Notes under the pieces: model-generated | The model's input: only the letters and a program-made list of their open reading frames with translations | The model's database searches: none | Told to the model about the DNA's origin: nothing | Assembly: GCA_947367725.1 (NCBI GenBank) | Contig: CANBFZ010000027.1 | Span: 1 to 11,363, forward strand | Origin: an uncultured Eubacterium sp. | Lineage (GTDB): Bacteria; Bacillota; Clostridia; Peptostreptococcales; Anaerovoracaceae | Reading direction: 5' to 3' | DNA length: 11,363 bases | Part shown: positions 5,672 through 11,363 of the stretch, piece by piece | How positions within the stretch are numbered: position 1 is the stretch's first letter | How the letters are laid out: each line of letters opens with the position of its first letter | Made by a program: the position numbers and the translations under genes

Positions 5672-6622
5672 TTACCTCCCAATGACATCTTTTAGCAGGC
5701 GCAGCGCATTCCCGCAGCAAATCAAATCAATCTCATCATCTGTAAAATGTTTTCCCATAGCGCCGATGAGTCTGCCGAAGCCTGCATAGTTGACCAGTTC
5801 TCCGTTGTCCTCAATGCCGTCAAAATCAGAGCCGAAGCCGATGGCTTCAATCCCTGCCTTATCTTTCATATACAAAAGGTGTTCCACAACCCAGTCAATT
5901 TTCGGTGCTTCTTCATCGTCTTTCAGGAACGGTCCGTTAAAGTTGACGCCGACCATGCCGCCTGCATTACCCAGGGTTTTCAGCTGATCATCGGTCAAAT
6001 TTCTTCTGTGCCCGCACAAAGCTCTGGCACAGGAATGAGAAGCGACAAATGGTTTTTTGCTGTATTTTGCTACATCATAGAATCCGCCCTCGGACAGGTG
6101 TGACGTATCGATGATCATACCCAAACGGTTCATTTCTTCTACCACCTCAATACCAAACGGTTTCAGTCCGCGCAGGTGTTCCTCTTGCGTATCGCTGCTC
6201 GGATAGCCGACAGAATTCTCATAGTTCCAAAGCAGCGTAACCAATCTGACGCCCATGTCATATACTTCGTGGAGCCGTTCCATCTTTCCATCCAGAAATA
6301 CGCCGTCTTCAATGGTTAAAAGAGAAGAAAGCACGTCCTCTTCCTGGTTTTTCAGGATATCACTTACACAATACACCGGTCTGATATGGGCTTTATTTGC
6401 TTCCATGATTGCTTTGTAACGGGCATACATGCTTTTAATAATCTCATAGGAATCCATGGTTTCCATTTCGCTTCTGGAAATGTACATAGCAAAAAACTGT
6501 GCCAGGCAATCATTTTCTTTCAGCAGTTTCAGGTTGATGGAAAGATCTCCATCATAAAAATTCAGTTCCGGTCTTCTCCACGCCTCCAGCAAAGTATCAC
6601 AGTGCATATCTATAATTCTCAT
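5672..6622 (-). CDS. Dipeptidase, peptidase family M19 (membrane/renal dipeptidase type)
   Basis: Binuclear zinc dipeptidase of the amidohydrolase superfamily. M19 enzymes hydrolyse dipeptides and, unusually, accept a D-amino acid at the C-terminal position (L-D dipeptides). The protein has 316 residues. Metal ligands and active-site residues are visible: H7 and D9 in DMHCD, E105 in TIEDG (bridging ligand), H175 in DTSH, H196 in ASHS and D266 in GSDFDG. No signal peptide is seen. The ATG at 6622 is chosen because GGAGG lies 8 nt upstream; longer in-frame starts would overlap that site or the promoter. It is the first gene of a minus-strand unit driven by a sigma54 promoter at 6680-6666. In this setting likely substrates are L-D dipeptides from peptidoglycan stems; the exact substrate is not readable. 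Confidence 0.92.
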   Translation of the reverse strand: MRIIDMHCDTLLEAWRRPELNFYDGDLSINLKLLKENDCLAQFFAMYISRSEMETMDSYEIIKSMYARYKAIMEANKAHIRPVYCVSDILKNQEEDVLSSLLTIEDGVFLDGKMERLHEVYDMGVRLVTLLWNYENSVGYPSSDTQEEHLRGLKPFGIEVVEEMNRLGMIIDTSHLSEGGFYDVAKYSKKPFVASHSCARALCGHRRNLTDDQLKTLGNAGGMVGVNFNGPFLKDDEEAPKIDWVVEHLLYMKDKAGIEAIGFGSDFDGIEDNGELVNYAGFGRLIGAMGKHFTDDEIDLICCGNALRLLKDVIGR

Positions 6623-6665
6623 TTTTTCATCCTCCATTTTGTATCTATGATATGCTATATTAAAA

Positions 6666-6680
6666 GCAAATATTGTGCCA
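6666..6680 (-). promoter_or_regulatory. Sigma54 promoter for the M19 dipeptidase unit
   Basis: Read on the minus strand: TGGCACAATATTTGC, then T. It fits the TGGCAC-N5-TTGC consensus at every defined base. The predicted start of transcription is near 6654, 32 nt before the ATG at 6622. This is the best sigma54 match in the window. Confidence 0.85.
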
Positions 6681-6691
6681 CTTTTACATAT

Positions 6692-6706
6692 CGGCACAAG
6701 TCTTGC
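6692..6706 (+). promoter_or_regulatory. Sigma54 promoter for the M20 amidohydrolase and alanine racemase genes
   Basis: CGGCACAAGTCTTGC, then A; only the first base departs from TGGCAC-N5-TTGC. The predicted start of transcription is near 6718, about 32 nt before the ATG at 6750. It stands back to back with the minus-strand promoter at 6680-6666, the two -24 boxes being only 11 nt apart. Confidence 0.82.
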
Positions 6707-6749
6707 ATTACATTAGTAGTAGAACAGAACATTGACAACGGAGGTTTTC

Positions 6750-7955
6750 ATGAATTATACCATAGAAGAAATCAAAAATAAAGTAGATGCCGTTTATGAT
6801 ACGGTCGTTTCTATGCGCCGTCATCTACATATGTACCCAGAACTTTCCGAGGAAGAATGCGAAACCAGCCGCTTTATCTGCCAGCAGCTGGATCTTTTAG
6901 GCATCCCTTACGAAAAGGATATTGCAGGCCACGGCATCAGCGCCGTGATCTATGGAAAAAACCGCGCCCACGGTGTGGGACTACGGGCTGACATGGACGC
7001 CCTGCCCATAGAAGAAAAGGTTGAAATCCCATTTAAATCGAAAAATCCTAATATTATGCACGCCTGTGGTCATGATATTCACACAGCAATCCTGCTGGGC
7101 GCAGCAAAAATTTTAAACGAAATGAAAGACGATCTGCCCGGTTCGGTCCGCTTATTCTTCCAGCCTTCAGAAGAAACCATCGGCGGCGCAAGGCAGATGA
7201 TCGAAGCAGGCTGTCTGACATCGCCGGCGATTTCCAGCGTGCTGGGACTTCACGTAGATTCGTCCACCGATGCGGGCAGCGTTGAACTGATTCCAGGTGC
7301 GATGAATGCCGCTTGCTGCGAGTTCACCGTCGTTGTCACAGGAAAAGCCTGTCACGGCGCCCATCCCAATGACGGGATCGATGCACTGCTGCCTGCCTGC
7401 ACCATGGTTTCCAGTCTGCAGTCCATCATCACAAGAAGAATTGACCCGGCAGAATCCGTGCTGATTACTGTGGGAAAATTCAACAGCGGTACCAAAGAAA
7501 ATATCGTATCCGGCGAAGCCGTCTTCTCCGGCACCATGCGCGCCTTAGATATGAGAAACATGGACAAATTAAAAACCTATCTGACAGACCTTTGCAAAAG
7601 CACCGCTGCTGCTTACGGTGCTTCCTGTAGCATAAGCTTTTCTGGCAGTTATCCCACCTTGGAAAATGATCCGAAGTTGTTTGACATCGTCATGAAAACC
7701 GCCAAAGCAGTGCTGGGCGATACACACGTCAAACTGACGGTAAAGCCAAGCCTTGGTGCTGACGATTTTGCGTTTTTCTGCCATGAAAGCCGCGGACTCT
7801 ACTATAACATCGGCTGTAGAAAACCCGGCGAAACAGACGCCTACCCGATTCACAGCGAGCTGTTCTGTCCAGATGAATCCTGCATCCGCACCGGGATACT
7901 CACCCAAGTCGCTTCTGTACTGCACATCCTAAAGGAGGAAGAAAAAACATGGTAA
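6750..7955 (+). CDS. M20D-family amidohydrolase (N-acyl-amino acid or peptide hydrolase)
   Basis: Zinc-dependent amidohydrolase of peptidase family M20, subfamily D, which includes hippurate hydrolase, aminoacylases, IAA-amino acid hydrolases and N-acetyl-diaminopimelate deacetylase. The protein has 401 residues, normal for the family. Visible marks are GLRADMDALP at 77-86, the metal ligands C106 and H108 in HACGHD, the catalytic E141 and ligand E142 in QPSEE, H168 in GLHVD and H368 in IHSE; the dimerisation-domain region follows between about 190 and 300. The ATG at 6750 has GGAGG 5 nt upstream; an in-frame TTG at 6732 precedes that site and is rejected. It overlaps the racemase gene by 7 nt, so the two are translationally linked. 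The substrate is uncertain: an acylated or DAP-containing peptide would suit the neighbours. Confidence 0.9.
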   Translation: MNYTIEEIKNKVDAVYDTVVSMRRHLHMYPELSEEECETSRFICQQLDLLGIPYEKDIAGHGISAVIYGKNRAHGVGLRADMDALPIEEKVEIPFKSKNPNIMHACGHDIHTAILLGAAKILNEMKDDLPGSVRLFFQPSEETIGGARQMIEAGCLTSPAISSVLGLHVDSSTDAGSVELIPGAMNAACCEFTVVVTGKACHGAHPNDGIDALLPACTMVSSLQSIITRRIDPAESVLITVGKFNSGTKENIVSGEAVFSGTMRALDMRNMDKLKTYLTDLCKSTAAAYGASCSISFSGSYPTLENDPKLFDIVMKTAKAVLGDTHVKLTVKPSLGADDFAFFCHESRGLYYNIGCRKPGETDAYPIHSELFCPDESCIRTGILTQVASVLHILKEEEKTW

Positions 7956-9076
7956 ATGCCACACCAGAAATTCTGCGCGACACCAAGATTGTCGTAGACC
8001 TTGGAAAAATCGCCTATAACATGTCAAAAATTCGCGAAATGGTTGGACCACAAACAGAGGTTATGCCCGTGATCAAAGCCAACGGCTACGGTCACGGCGC
8101 TCTCGCCATCGCACCAACTTTGATAAAAAACGGCGCAGCAGCCCTGGCTGTCGCCACCCTTACAGAAGCGCTGGAGCTGAAAGACGCGTATCCGGATTAT
8201 CCGGTGCTGATCATGGGGCATACGCCGAACCGGCTTCTGCATCACGTTGTAGCGCGGGATATCATACAGACCATCTGGTCCATCGAACAGGCAGAAATGC
8301 TGGGTTCCCTGGCTGCTTCCCTGCAGAAAAATGCCCGCGTCCATATCAAAGTAGATACAGGTTTTCACCGTCTGGGAAAAGCCCCTTCTGATGCGTTCGC
8401 AGCAGAAATCTGCCGCATGTTCAATGTGGCCCATCTCTGCGTAGAAGGCATCTTCAGCCATCTTGCCCTGGCAGGCACAGAAGCTGACGAAATCCAGTAT
8501 CAGCAGTTTCTCCACTTTGTCCAGAAGCTGGAGGGGCTTGGCTGCCGTTTTCGCTATCAGCATATTGCAGATAGTATTGCCTGTGTAGACTATCCCCGCT
8601 ACAGAATGAATCTCGTTCGACCTGGCGCCTTGCTCTACGGCATGAAGAGCGCTCAGTTCGGCGACCTGCCTGTGGTTCAGGCACTGACATTTCAAACAGC
8701 AATTTCTCAGCTGCACCAAGTTGCAGCAGGAGAGGGACTCAGCTACGACTATCTTTGGAAAGCAAAGCGGGACAGCATCATTGCCACCCTGCCGTTCGGC
8801 TATGCGGACGGCTATCCGCGCAATCTCAGAGAGAAGGGATATGTCATCATCAATGGCGTAAAAGCGCCGATCGTCGGCGTCATCTGCATGGATCAGTGCA
8901 TGGCGGATGTGACCGACGTTCCAGATGTATGCTGCGGCACAGAAGCCATCATCTACGGAGACGGCCACGATGGTTCCATGACCATCGAAGAAGCAGCCTC
9001 CCTTGCAGGCACGAACAAAAATGATATCATCGCCCGCCTGACCGCAAGACCGCCGCGGGTTTATATCGGCGAATAA
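7949..9076 (+). CDS. alr: Alanine racemase
   Basis: PLP enzyme interconverting L- and D-alanine. The protein has 375 residues, the normal length. PLP-binding K43 lies in VIKANGYGHG, the second catalytic residue Y266 in GLSYDY, R141 in VDTGFHRLG, and the ICMDQ (residues 312-316) and PFGYADGYPR (282-291) segments are typical. The ATG at 7949 overlaps the end of the amidohydrolase gene (ATGGTAA) and has AAAGGAGG 10 nt upstream. Placed behind a peptidase and with D-Ala-releasing enzymes nearby, it probably runs in the catabolic direction (D-Ala to L-Ala), like DadX, while a separate biosynthetic racemase may exist elsewhere. The residue aligned by eye to the substrate-pocket Tyr354 of the Geobacillus enzyme appears to be A366, so broader substrate use cannot be ruled out. 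Confidence 0.93.
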   Translation: MVNATPEILRDTKIVVDLGKIAYNMSKIREMVGPQTEVMPVIKANGYGHGALAIAPTLIKNGAAALAVATLTEALELKDAYPDYPVLIMGHTPNRLLHHVVARDIIQTIWSIEQAEMLGSLAASLQKNARVHIKVDTGFHRLGKAPSDAFAAEICRMFNVAHLCVEGIFSHLALAGTEADEIQYQQFLHFVQKLEGLGCRFRYQHIADSIACVDYPRYRMNLVRPGALLYGMKSAQFGDLPVVQALTFQTAISQLHQVAAGEGLSYDYLWKAKRDSIIATLPFGYADGYPRNLREKGYVIINGVKAPIVGVICMDQCMADVTDVPDVCCGTEAIIYGDGHDGSMTIEEAASLAGTNKNDIIARLTARPPRVYIGE

Positions 9077-9086
9077 ACTTGCCCAC

Positions 9087-9133
9087 GAAAAAAGCGTTTC
9101 CGTTGCTCTATTCTTTTTCGGAAACGCTTTTTC
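9087..9133 (+). terminator. Strong terminator after alr, probably bidirectional
   Basis: GCGTTTCCG (9094-9102) pairs with CGGAAACGC (9119-9127), extended by the flanking A-run and T-run to about 14 pairs, with a loop of about 16 nt. TTTTTCTTTTATT follows on the plus strand, 10 nt after the alr stop region. On the minus strand the stem is followed by six T, so it may also stop transcripts from dppA. Confidence 0.85.
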
Positions 9134-9201
9134 TTTTATTACAGCAACGTTTTCCAAACGCAAACAGGATTCCAAATCGGAGAACGGCCTGTTCACACTT
9201 G

Positions 9202-9224
9202 GCGTAAAAGCTGCGAGCTTACGC
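9202..9224. other. Hairpin downstream of dppA
   Basis: GCGTAA (9202-9207) and GCT (9210-9212) pair with AGC and TTACGC (9216-9224), leaving two bulged A and a GCG loop. It lies 12 nt past the dppA stop on the minus strand. No T-run follows on either strand, so it is a weak terminator at best; it may protect the mRNA 3' end. Confidence 0.3.
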
Positions 9225-9235
9225 TTGTGCCCCGC

Positions 9236-10069
9236 TTAGAAAAGCGGATTGTAGAAGTCACTACCAGCGCCAAACACAATCTGCCGCAGCGCCATCAACG
9301 CATCCATATTTTCAGCGCCGATGCCTACTGTCATCGAATCGATTCGTTTTGTCCCCGGTACACGCATAGCGCCGTCAGCCAGATTGACCTGCTGAAAGGT
9401 GACTTTCATTTCCGGATTTGCAGGTACGGCTACTGGTTTTCTTTCCTTTGCCGCACGCACTGCTTTTTCTGCCGTATCGCGCAGCATGCGCTGCGTCGTC
9501 GTTCTCGGCAGACAGTTTGCACAGAATCTGCCCTCCGCGTACTTCACAATCACAGTTTCTACCTCTGGATCAAAGGCTTTTGCCTCAGCAGAAAGCGCCT
9601 GATCCCCAGTTGCCATCAGAAGCGGCACGCCTTTTTCTGCAGCAAAAAGGGCGTTCATGCCCAGTTCTCCCACACTGACACCCGCTACCGATAAATCCCG
9701 AATGGTAGTCGGATTAAAGGTATGGTCTAAAATTGCATGTTGTGTTCCGAATTTGGCGTGATATCCTACCAGAATCAACCCGTCGAACGATGCATCCAGA
9801 CCATGCACCATGGAGTTTCTGCGTGTATCGCCGCGCAAAAGCTGCGCTCTTTCATCCAGAAGTTCCATCTTGATATTTTGAGAAATGTTATGCGAATCAC
9901 AGACGACAACTTCTGTCGCACCGCCTGCAAAAGCGCCGTCTATCACTGCATTGACTTCTTCCGTCATAAAAATGCGCGCCTGCTGATACCCAGCGCCCAC
10001 CTCTTCTACGTCTTCTGGCGCTGCAATCCCATTGATGCCTTCTAAATCTGCTGAAATAAAAATCTTCAT
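9236..10069 (-). CDS. dppA: D-aminopeptidase, peptidase family M55 (DppA type)
   Basis: Zinc-dependent aminopeptidase that removes N-terminal D-amino acids, best on short peptides such as D-Ala-D-Ala; the Bacillus subtilis enzyme forms a ring-like decamer and is encoded with a dipeptide transporter. The protein has 277 residues, close to the family norm. The signature SADLEG gives ligands D8 and E10; H60 in DSHN and H104 in GYHAKFGT match the Bacillus positions exactly, and E135 in GELGMNA matches the last ligand shifted by two. H116 in DHTFN is another likely active-site residue. No signal peptide is seen, so it is cytoplasmic. The ATG at 10069 has GGAGG 8 nt upstream. It lies 14 nt behind the sigma54 activator gene and is probably co-transcribed with it. 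No Dpp transporter genes are in the window. Confidence 0.93.
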   Translation of the reverse strand: MKIFISADLEGINGIAAPEDVEEVGAGYQQARIFMTEEVNAVIDGAFAGGATEVVVCDSHNISQNIKMELLDERAQLLRGDTRRNSMVHGLDASFDGLILVGYHAKFGTQHAILDHTFNPTTIRDLSVAGVSVGELGMNALFAAEKGVPLLMATGDQALSAEAKAFDPEVETVIVKYAEGRFCANCLPRTTTQRMLRDTAEKAVRAAKERKPVAVPANPEMKVTFQQVNLADGAMRVPGTKRIDSMTVGIGAENMDALMALRQIVFGAGSDFYNPLF

Positions 10070-10083
10070 ACTTACTTCCTCCG

Positions 10084-11363
10084 TTAATATTTTATATGAT
10101 ATCTCTTTAGTTTGTCGTAAAATACAGTTCTGGACATATCCAGTTCTTCCATAGCTGCCTGTTTATCCCCGTTATACTTCAGCAAGGTCATTTCCAAAAT
10201 GCGGGCTTCCTCTTTCGCCAGCATCTCTTTCATGGTCACCGGAATATTACCTTTGCCGATGCGCAAATGCTCCGAATAAATAATATTGGACTCACACAAG
10301 GTAATGGCGCGCTCTATGGCATTTTCCAGTTCGCGCACGTTACCTGGCCAGTTATAGGAGATTAGCTTCTGCAGCGCCTCCCCAGAAAACTGTTTCTGTG
10401 GCAGTCCGTACATTTCGCAAATCTGCCCCAAAAGCTGATTGATCAGCAAATATAAATCCGCCTTACGTTCCCTAAGCGGTGGAATTTCAATGGGAAACAC
10501 ATTAATTCGGTAAAATAGGTCCTGCCGAAACCGCCCCTGTGCCACCTCTTCCTCCAGATTTCTGTTGGTCGCAGCAATGACCCGCACATCCACCTTGATG
10601 GGTTTAGAGGAACCCACCCGGTAAATGGTTTTGTTCTGGAGCACATGCAGCAGCTTCACCTGAATGTCCAGCGGAATTTCACCGATTTCATCCAGAAAAA
10701 TCGTTCCTTGGTTGGCAGCCTCAAAGAAACCGATCTTCCCCTCGTTCTTTGCACCAGTGAAAGCGCCGCCTACATAGCCGAACAATTCACTTTCAAAAAG
10801 TGTCGGCGCAATTGCGTTGCAATTCACTTCCACAAAAGGCGCCTGCGGCATGCCGATGTTGTGAATTTCCCGCGCCAGTTTTGATTTCCCCGTGCCGCTC
10901 TCTCCGGTGAGAATCACATTAAACCGGCTGTTGGCAGCTTTCCACGCCAGATATTTCACTTCTCGCGCTTTGACACTCTTTCCGGCAAACCCTGAAAACG
11001 CATCCTCTGGATAGTCAAGCCCTGCGGTTTCTGCCGCCGTGTTATGTTCTTCTATCTGCTGTATGATGTCGTTGCGATCACTGAGCATAGATTCCAAATG
11101 TGATGCATCCCGCAGCAATAGAAATACGCCGCCTCCTTCTGAAAGTTCTTCTGCACTCCACTTGACAATACTGCAGTCGAAAGGTCTTCGATTGATTTCG
11201 AACAGACGGTTTCGCACCGACGCCTCTTTCCCGTCCAGCACCGCATGCATGCTTTCCGCAAGGGGCATTCCGCTGAACAGGTCGCTGAAATCCTGCCCTG
11301 TGACATCGACGTCCATATCCTCTGTTGTCTTTTCTCTGTAAGGCGCACCTCGCATCAGTTCGC
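10084..11363 (-). CDS. Sigma54-dependent transcriptional activator (PAS-AAA+-Fis HTH), N-terminus beyond window
   Basis: Enhancer-binding protein that remodels sigma54 RNA polymerase. The frame is open to the right edge, so the true start is outside; residue numbers here count from the ATG at 11355, which is internal. Residues 1-90 look like a PAS-type sensor region (ending in GVFLLLRDASHLE). The AAA+ domain follows: Walker A GESGTGKS at 151-158, the sigma54-contacting GAFTGA at 197-202, Walker B TIFLDEIG at 218-225, the arginine-finger region RFRQDLFYRINVFP at 275-288 and WPGNVREL at 336-343. A Fis-type helix-turn-helix ends the protein (about 385-423, GDKQAAMEELDMSRTVFYDK). There is no receiver domain in the visible part, so it probably senses a small ligand or protein partner. 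It precedes dppA and is the natural activator of the five sigma54 promoters in this locus, which is inference. Confidence 0.93.
   Translation of the reverse strand, partial: ELMRGAPYREKTTEDMDVDVTGQDFSDLFSGMPLAESMHAVLDGKEASVRNRLFEINRRPFDCSIVKWSAEELSEGGGVFLLLRDASHLESMLSDRNDIIQQIEEHNTAAETAGLDYPEDAFSGFAGKSVKAREVKYLAWKAANSRFNVILTGESGTGKSKLAREIHNIGMPQAPFVEVNCNAIAPTLFESELFGYVGGAFTGAKNEGKIGFFEAANQGTIFLDEIGEIPLDIQVKLLHVLQNKTIYRVGSSKPIKVDVRVIAATNRNLEEEVAQGRFRQDLFYRINVFPIEIPPLRERKADLYLLINQLLGQICEMYGLPQKQFSGEALQKLISYNWPGNVRELENAIERAITLCESNIIYSEHLRIGKGNIPVTMKEMLAKEEARILEMTLLKYNGDKQAAMEELDMSRTVFYDKLKRYHIKY

Noticed and set aside
3458-6730. Shared (T/G)AGAAC or AGGAAC just after three predicted transcription starts
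   Set aside because: The motif is short, AT-rich, at differing distances from the -12 box and missing from the spmA promoter, so chance is likely.
8024-9196. Long open frame of 390 codons on the minus strand opposite alr
   Set aside because: It is antisense to a racemase with all catalytic residues, its translation is rich in Cys and His with no recognisable motif, and no ribosome site was found. It is a shadow frame.
9201-9215. GGCGTAAAAGCTGC on the plus strand resembles a -24/-12 element with the right gap
   Set aside because: It lacks the CA(C/T) and TTGC parts, overlaps a hairpin, and no plus-strand gene follows.
10182-10197. Minus-strand GGAAATGACCTTGC upstream of dppA resembles a sigma54 promoter
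   Set aside because: The -24 box is poor (GGAAA) and it lies inside the activator coding region. dppA is adequately explained by co-transcription, though a weak internal promoter cannot be ruled out.
1-11363. Search for CRISPR arrays, insertion sequences, rRNA/tRNA genes and prophage
   Set aside because: No repeat-spacer array, transposase, terminal inverted repeats or structural RNA were found on either strand.

Overview
The window looks like part of the chromosome of a low-to-moderate GC Firmicute, most likely an anaerobic, amino-acid- or peptide-fermenting member of the Clostridia. The reasons are the strong GGAGG-type ribosome binding sites, the SpmA/SpmB pair, a PAS/AAA+/Fis-type sigma54 activator of the kind common in Clostridia, and close-packed operons separated by AT-rich control regions. 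Genus and species cannot be read from the sequence.

Layout. (1) Positions 1-3177, minus strand: one operon read spmA > spmB > LD-carboxypeptidase > lysA (lysA runs off the left edge). (2) 3178-3502: divergent control region with one sigma54 (-24/-12) promoter facing each way. (3) 3503-3973, plus: a two-span membrane protein of unknown function, followed by a strong terminator. (4) 3974-4306: terminator, a helically phased array of short inverted half-sites and a sigma54 promoter. (5) 4307-5505, plus: a three-span membrane protein and a VanX/DdpX-type D-Ala-D-Ala dipeptidase. (6) A perfect palindrome closes this operon and the opposing one. (7) 5492-6622, minus: an M19 dipeptidase followed by a 57-residue single-span membrane protein. 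(8) 6623-6749: two back-to-back sigma54 promoters. (9) 6750-9076, plus: an M20D amidohydrolase overlapping an alanine racemase, then a terminator. (10) 9236-11363, minus: a sigma54-dependent activator (its N-terminus lies beyond the window) followed by a DppA-type M55 D-aminopeptidase.

How the genes fit together. Almost every enzyme acts on peptides containing D-amino acids or on their products: LD-carboxypeptidase (L-DAP/Lys-D-Ala bond), D-Ala-D-Ala dipeptidase, D-aminopeptidase, M19 dipeptidase (a family known for L-D dipeptides), M20D amidohydrolase, alanine racemase and diaminopimelate decarboxylase. Together they could take peptidoglycan stem peptides, or other D-amino-acid dipeptides, down to L-alanine, lysine and other free amino acids. 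Five -24/-12 promoters with the form (T/A/C)GGCA(C/T)-N5-TTGC precede five transcription units, and a sigma54 activator is encoded at the edge. I therefore infer a single sigma54-controlled regulon for scavenging peptidoglycan or D-amino-acid peptides. The SpmAB pair and three uncharacterised membrane proteins are the candidate transport or sensing parts. The enzyme families and promoter motifs are seen directly; the shared regulation and the pathway are inference.
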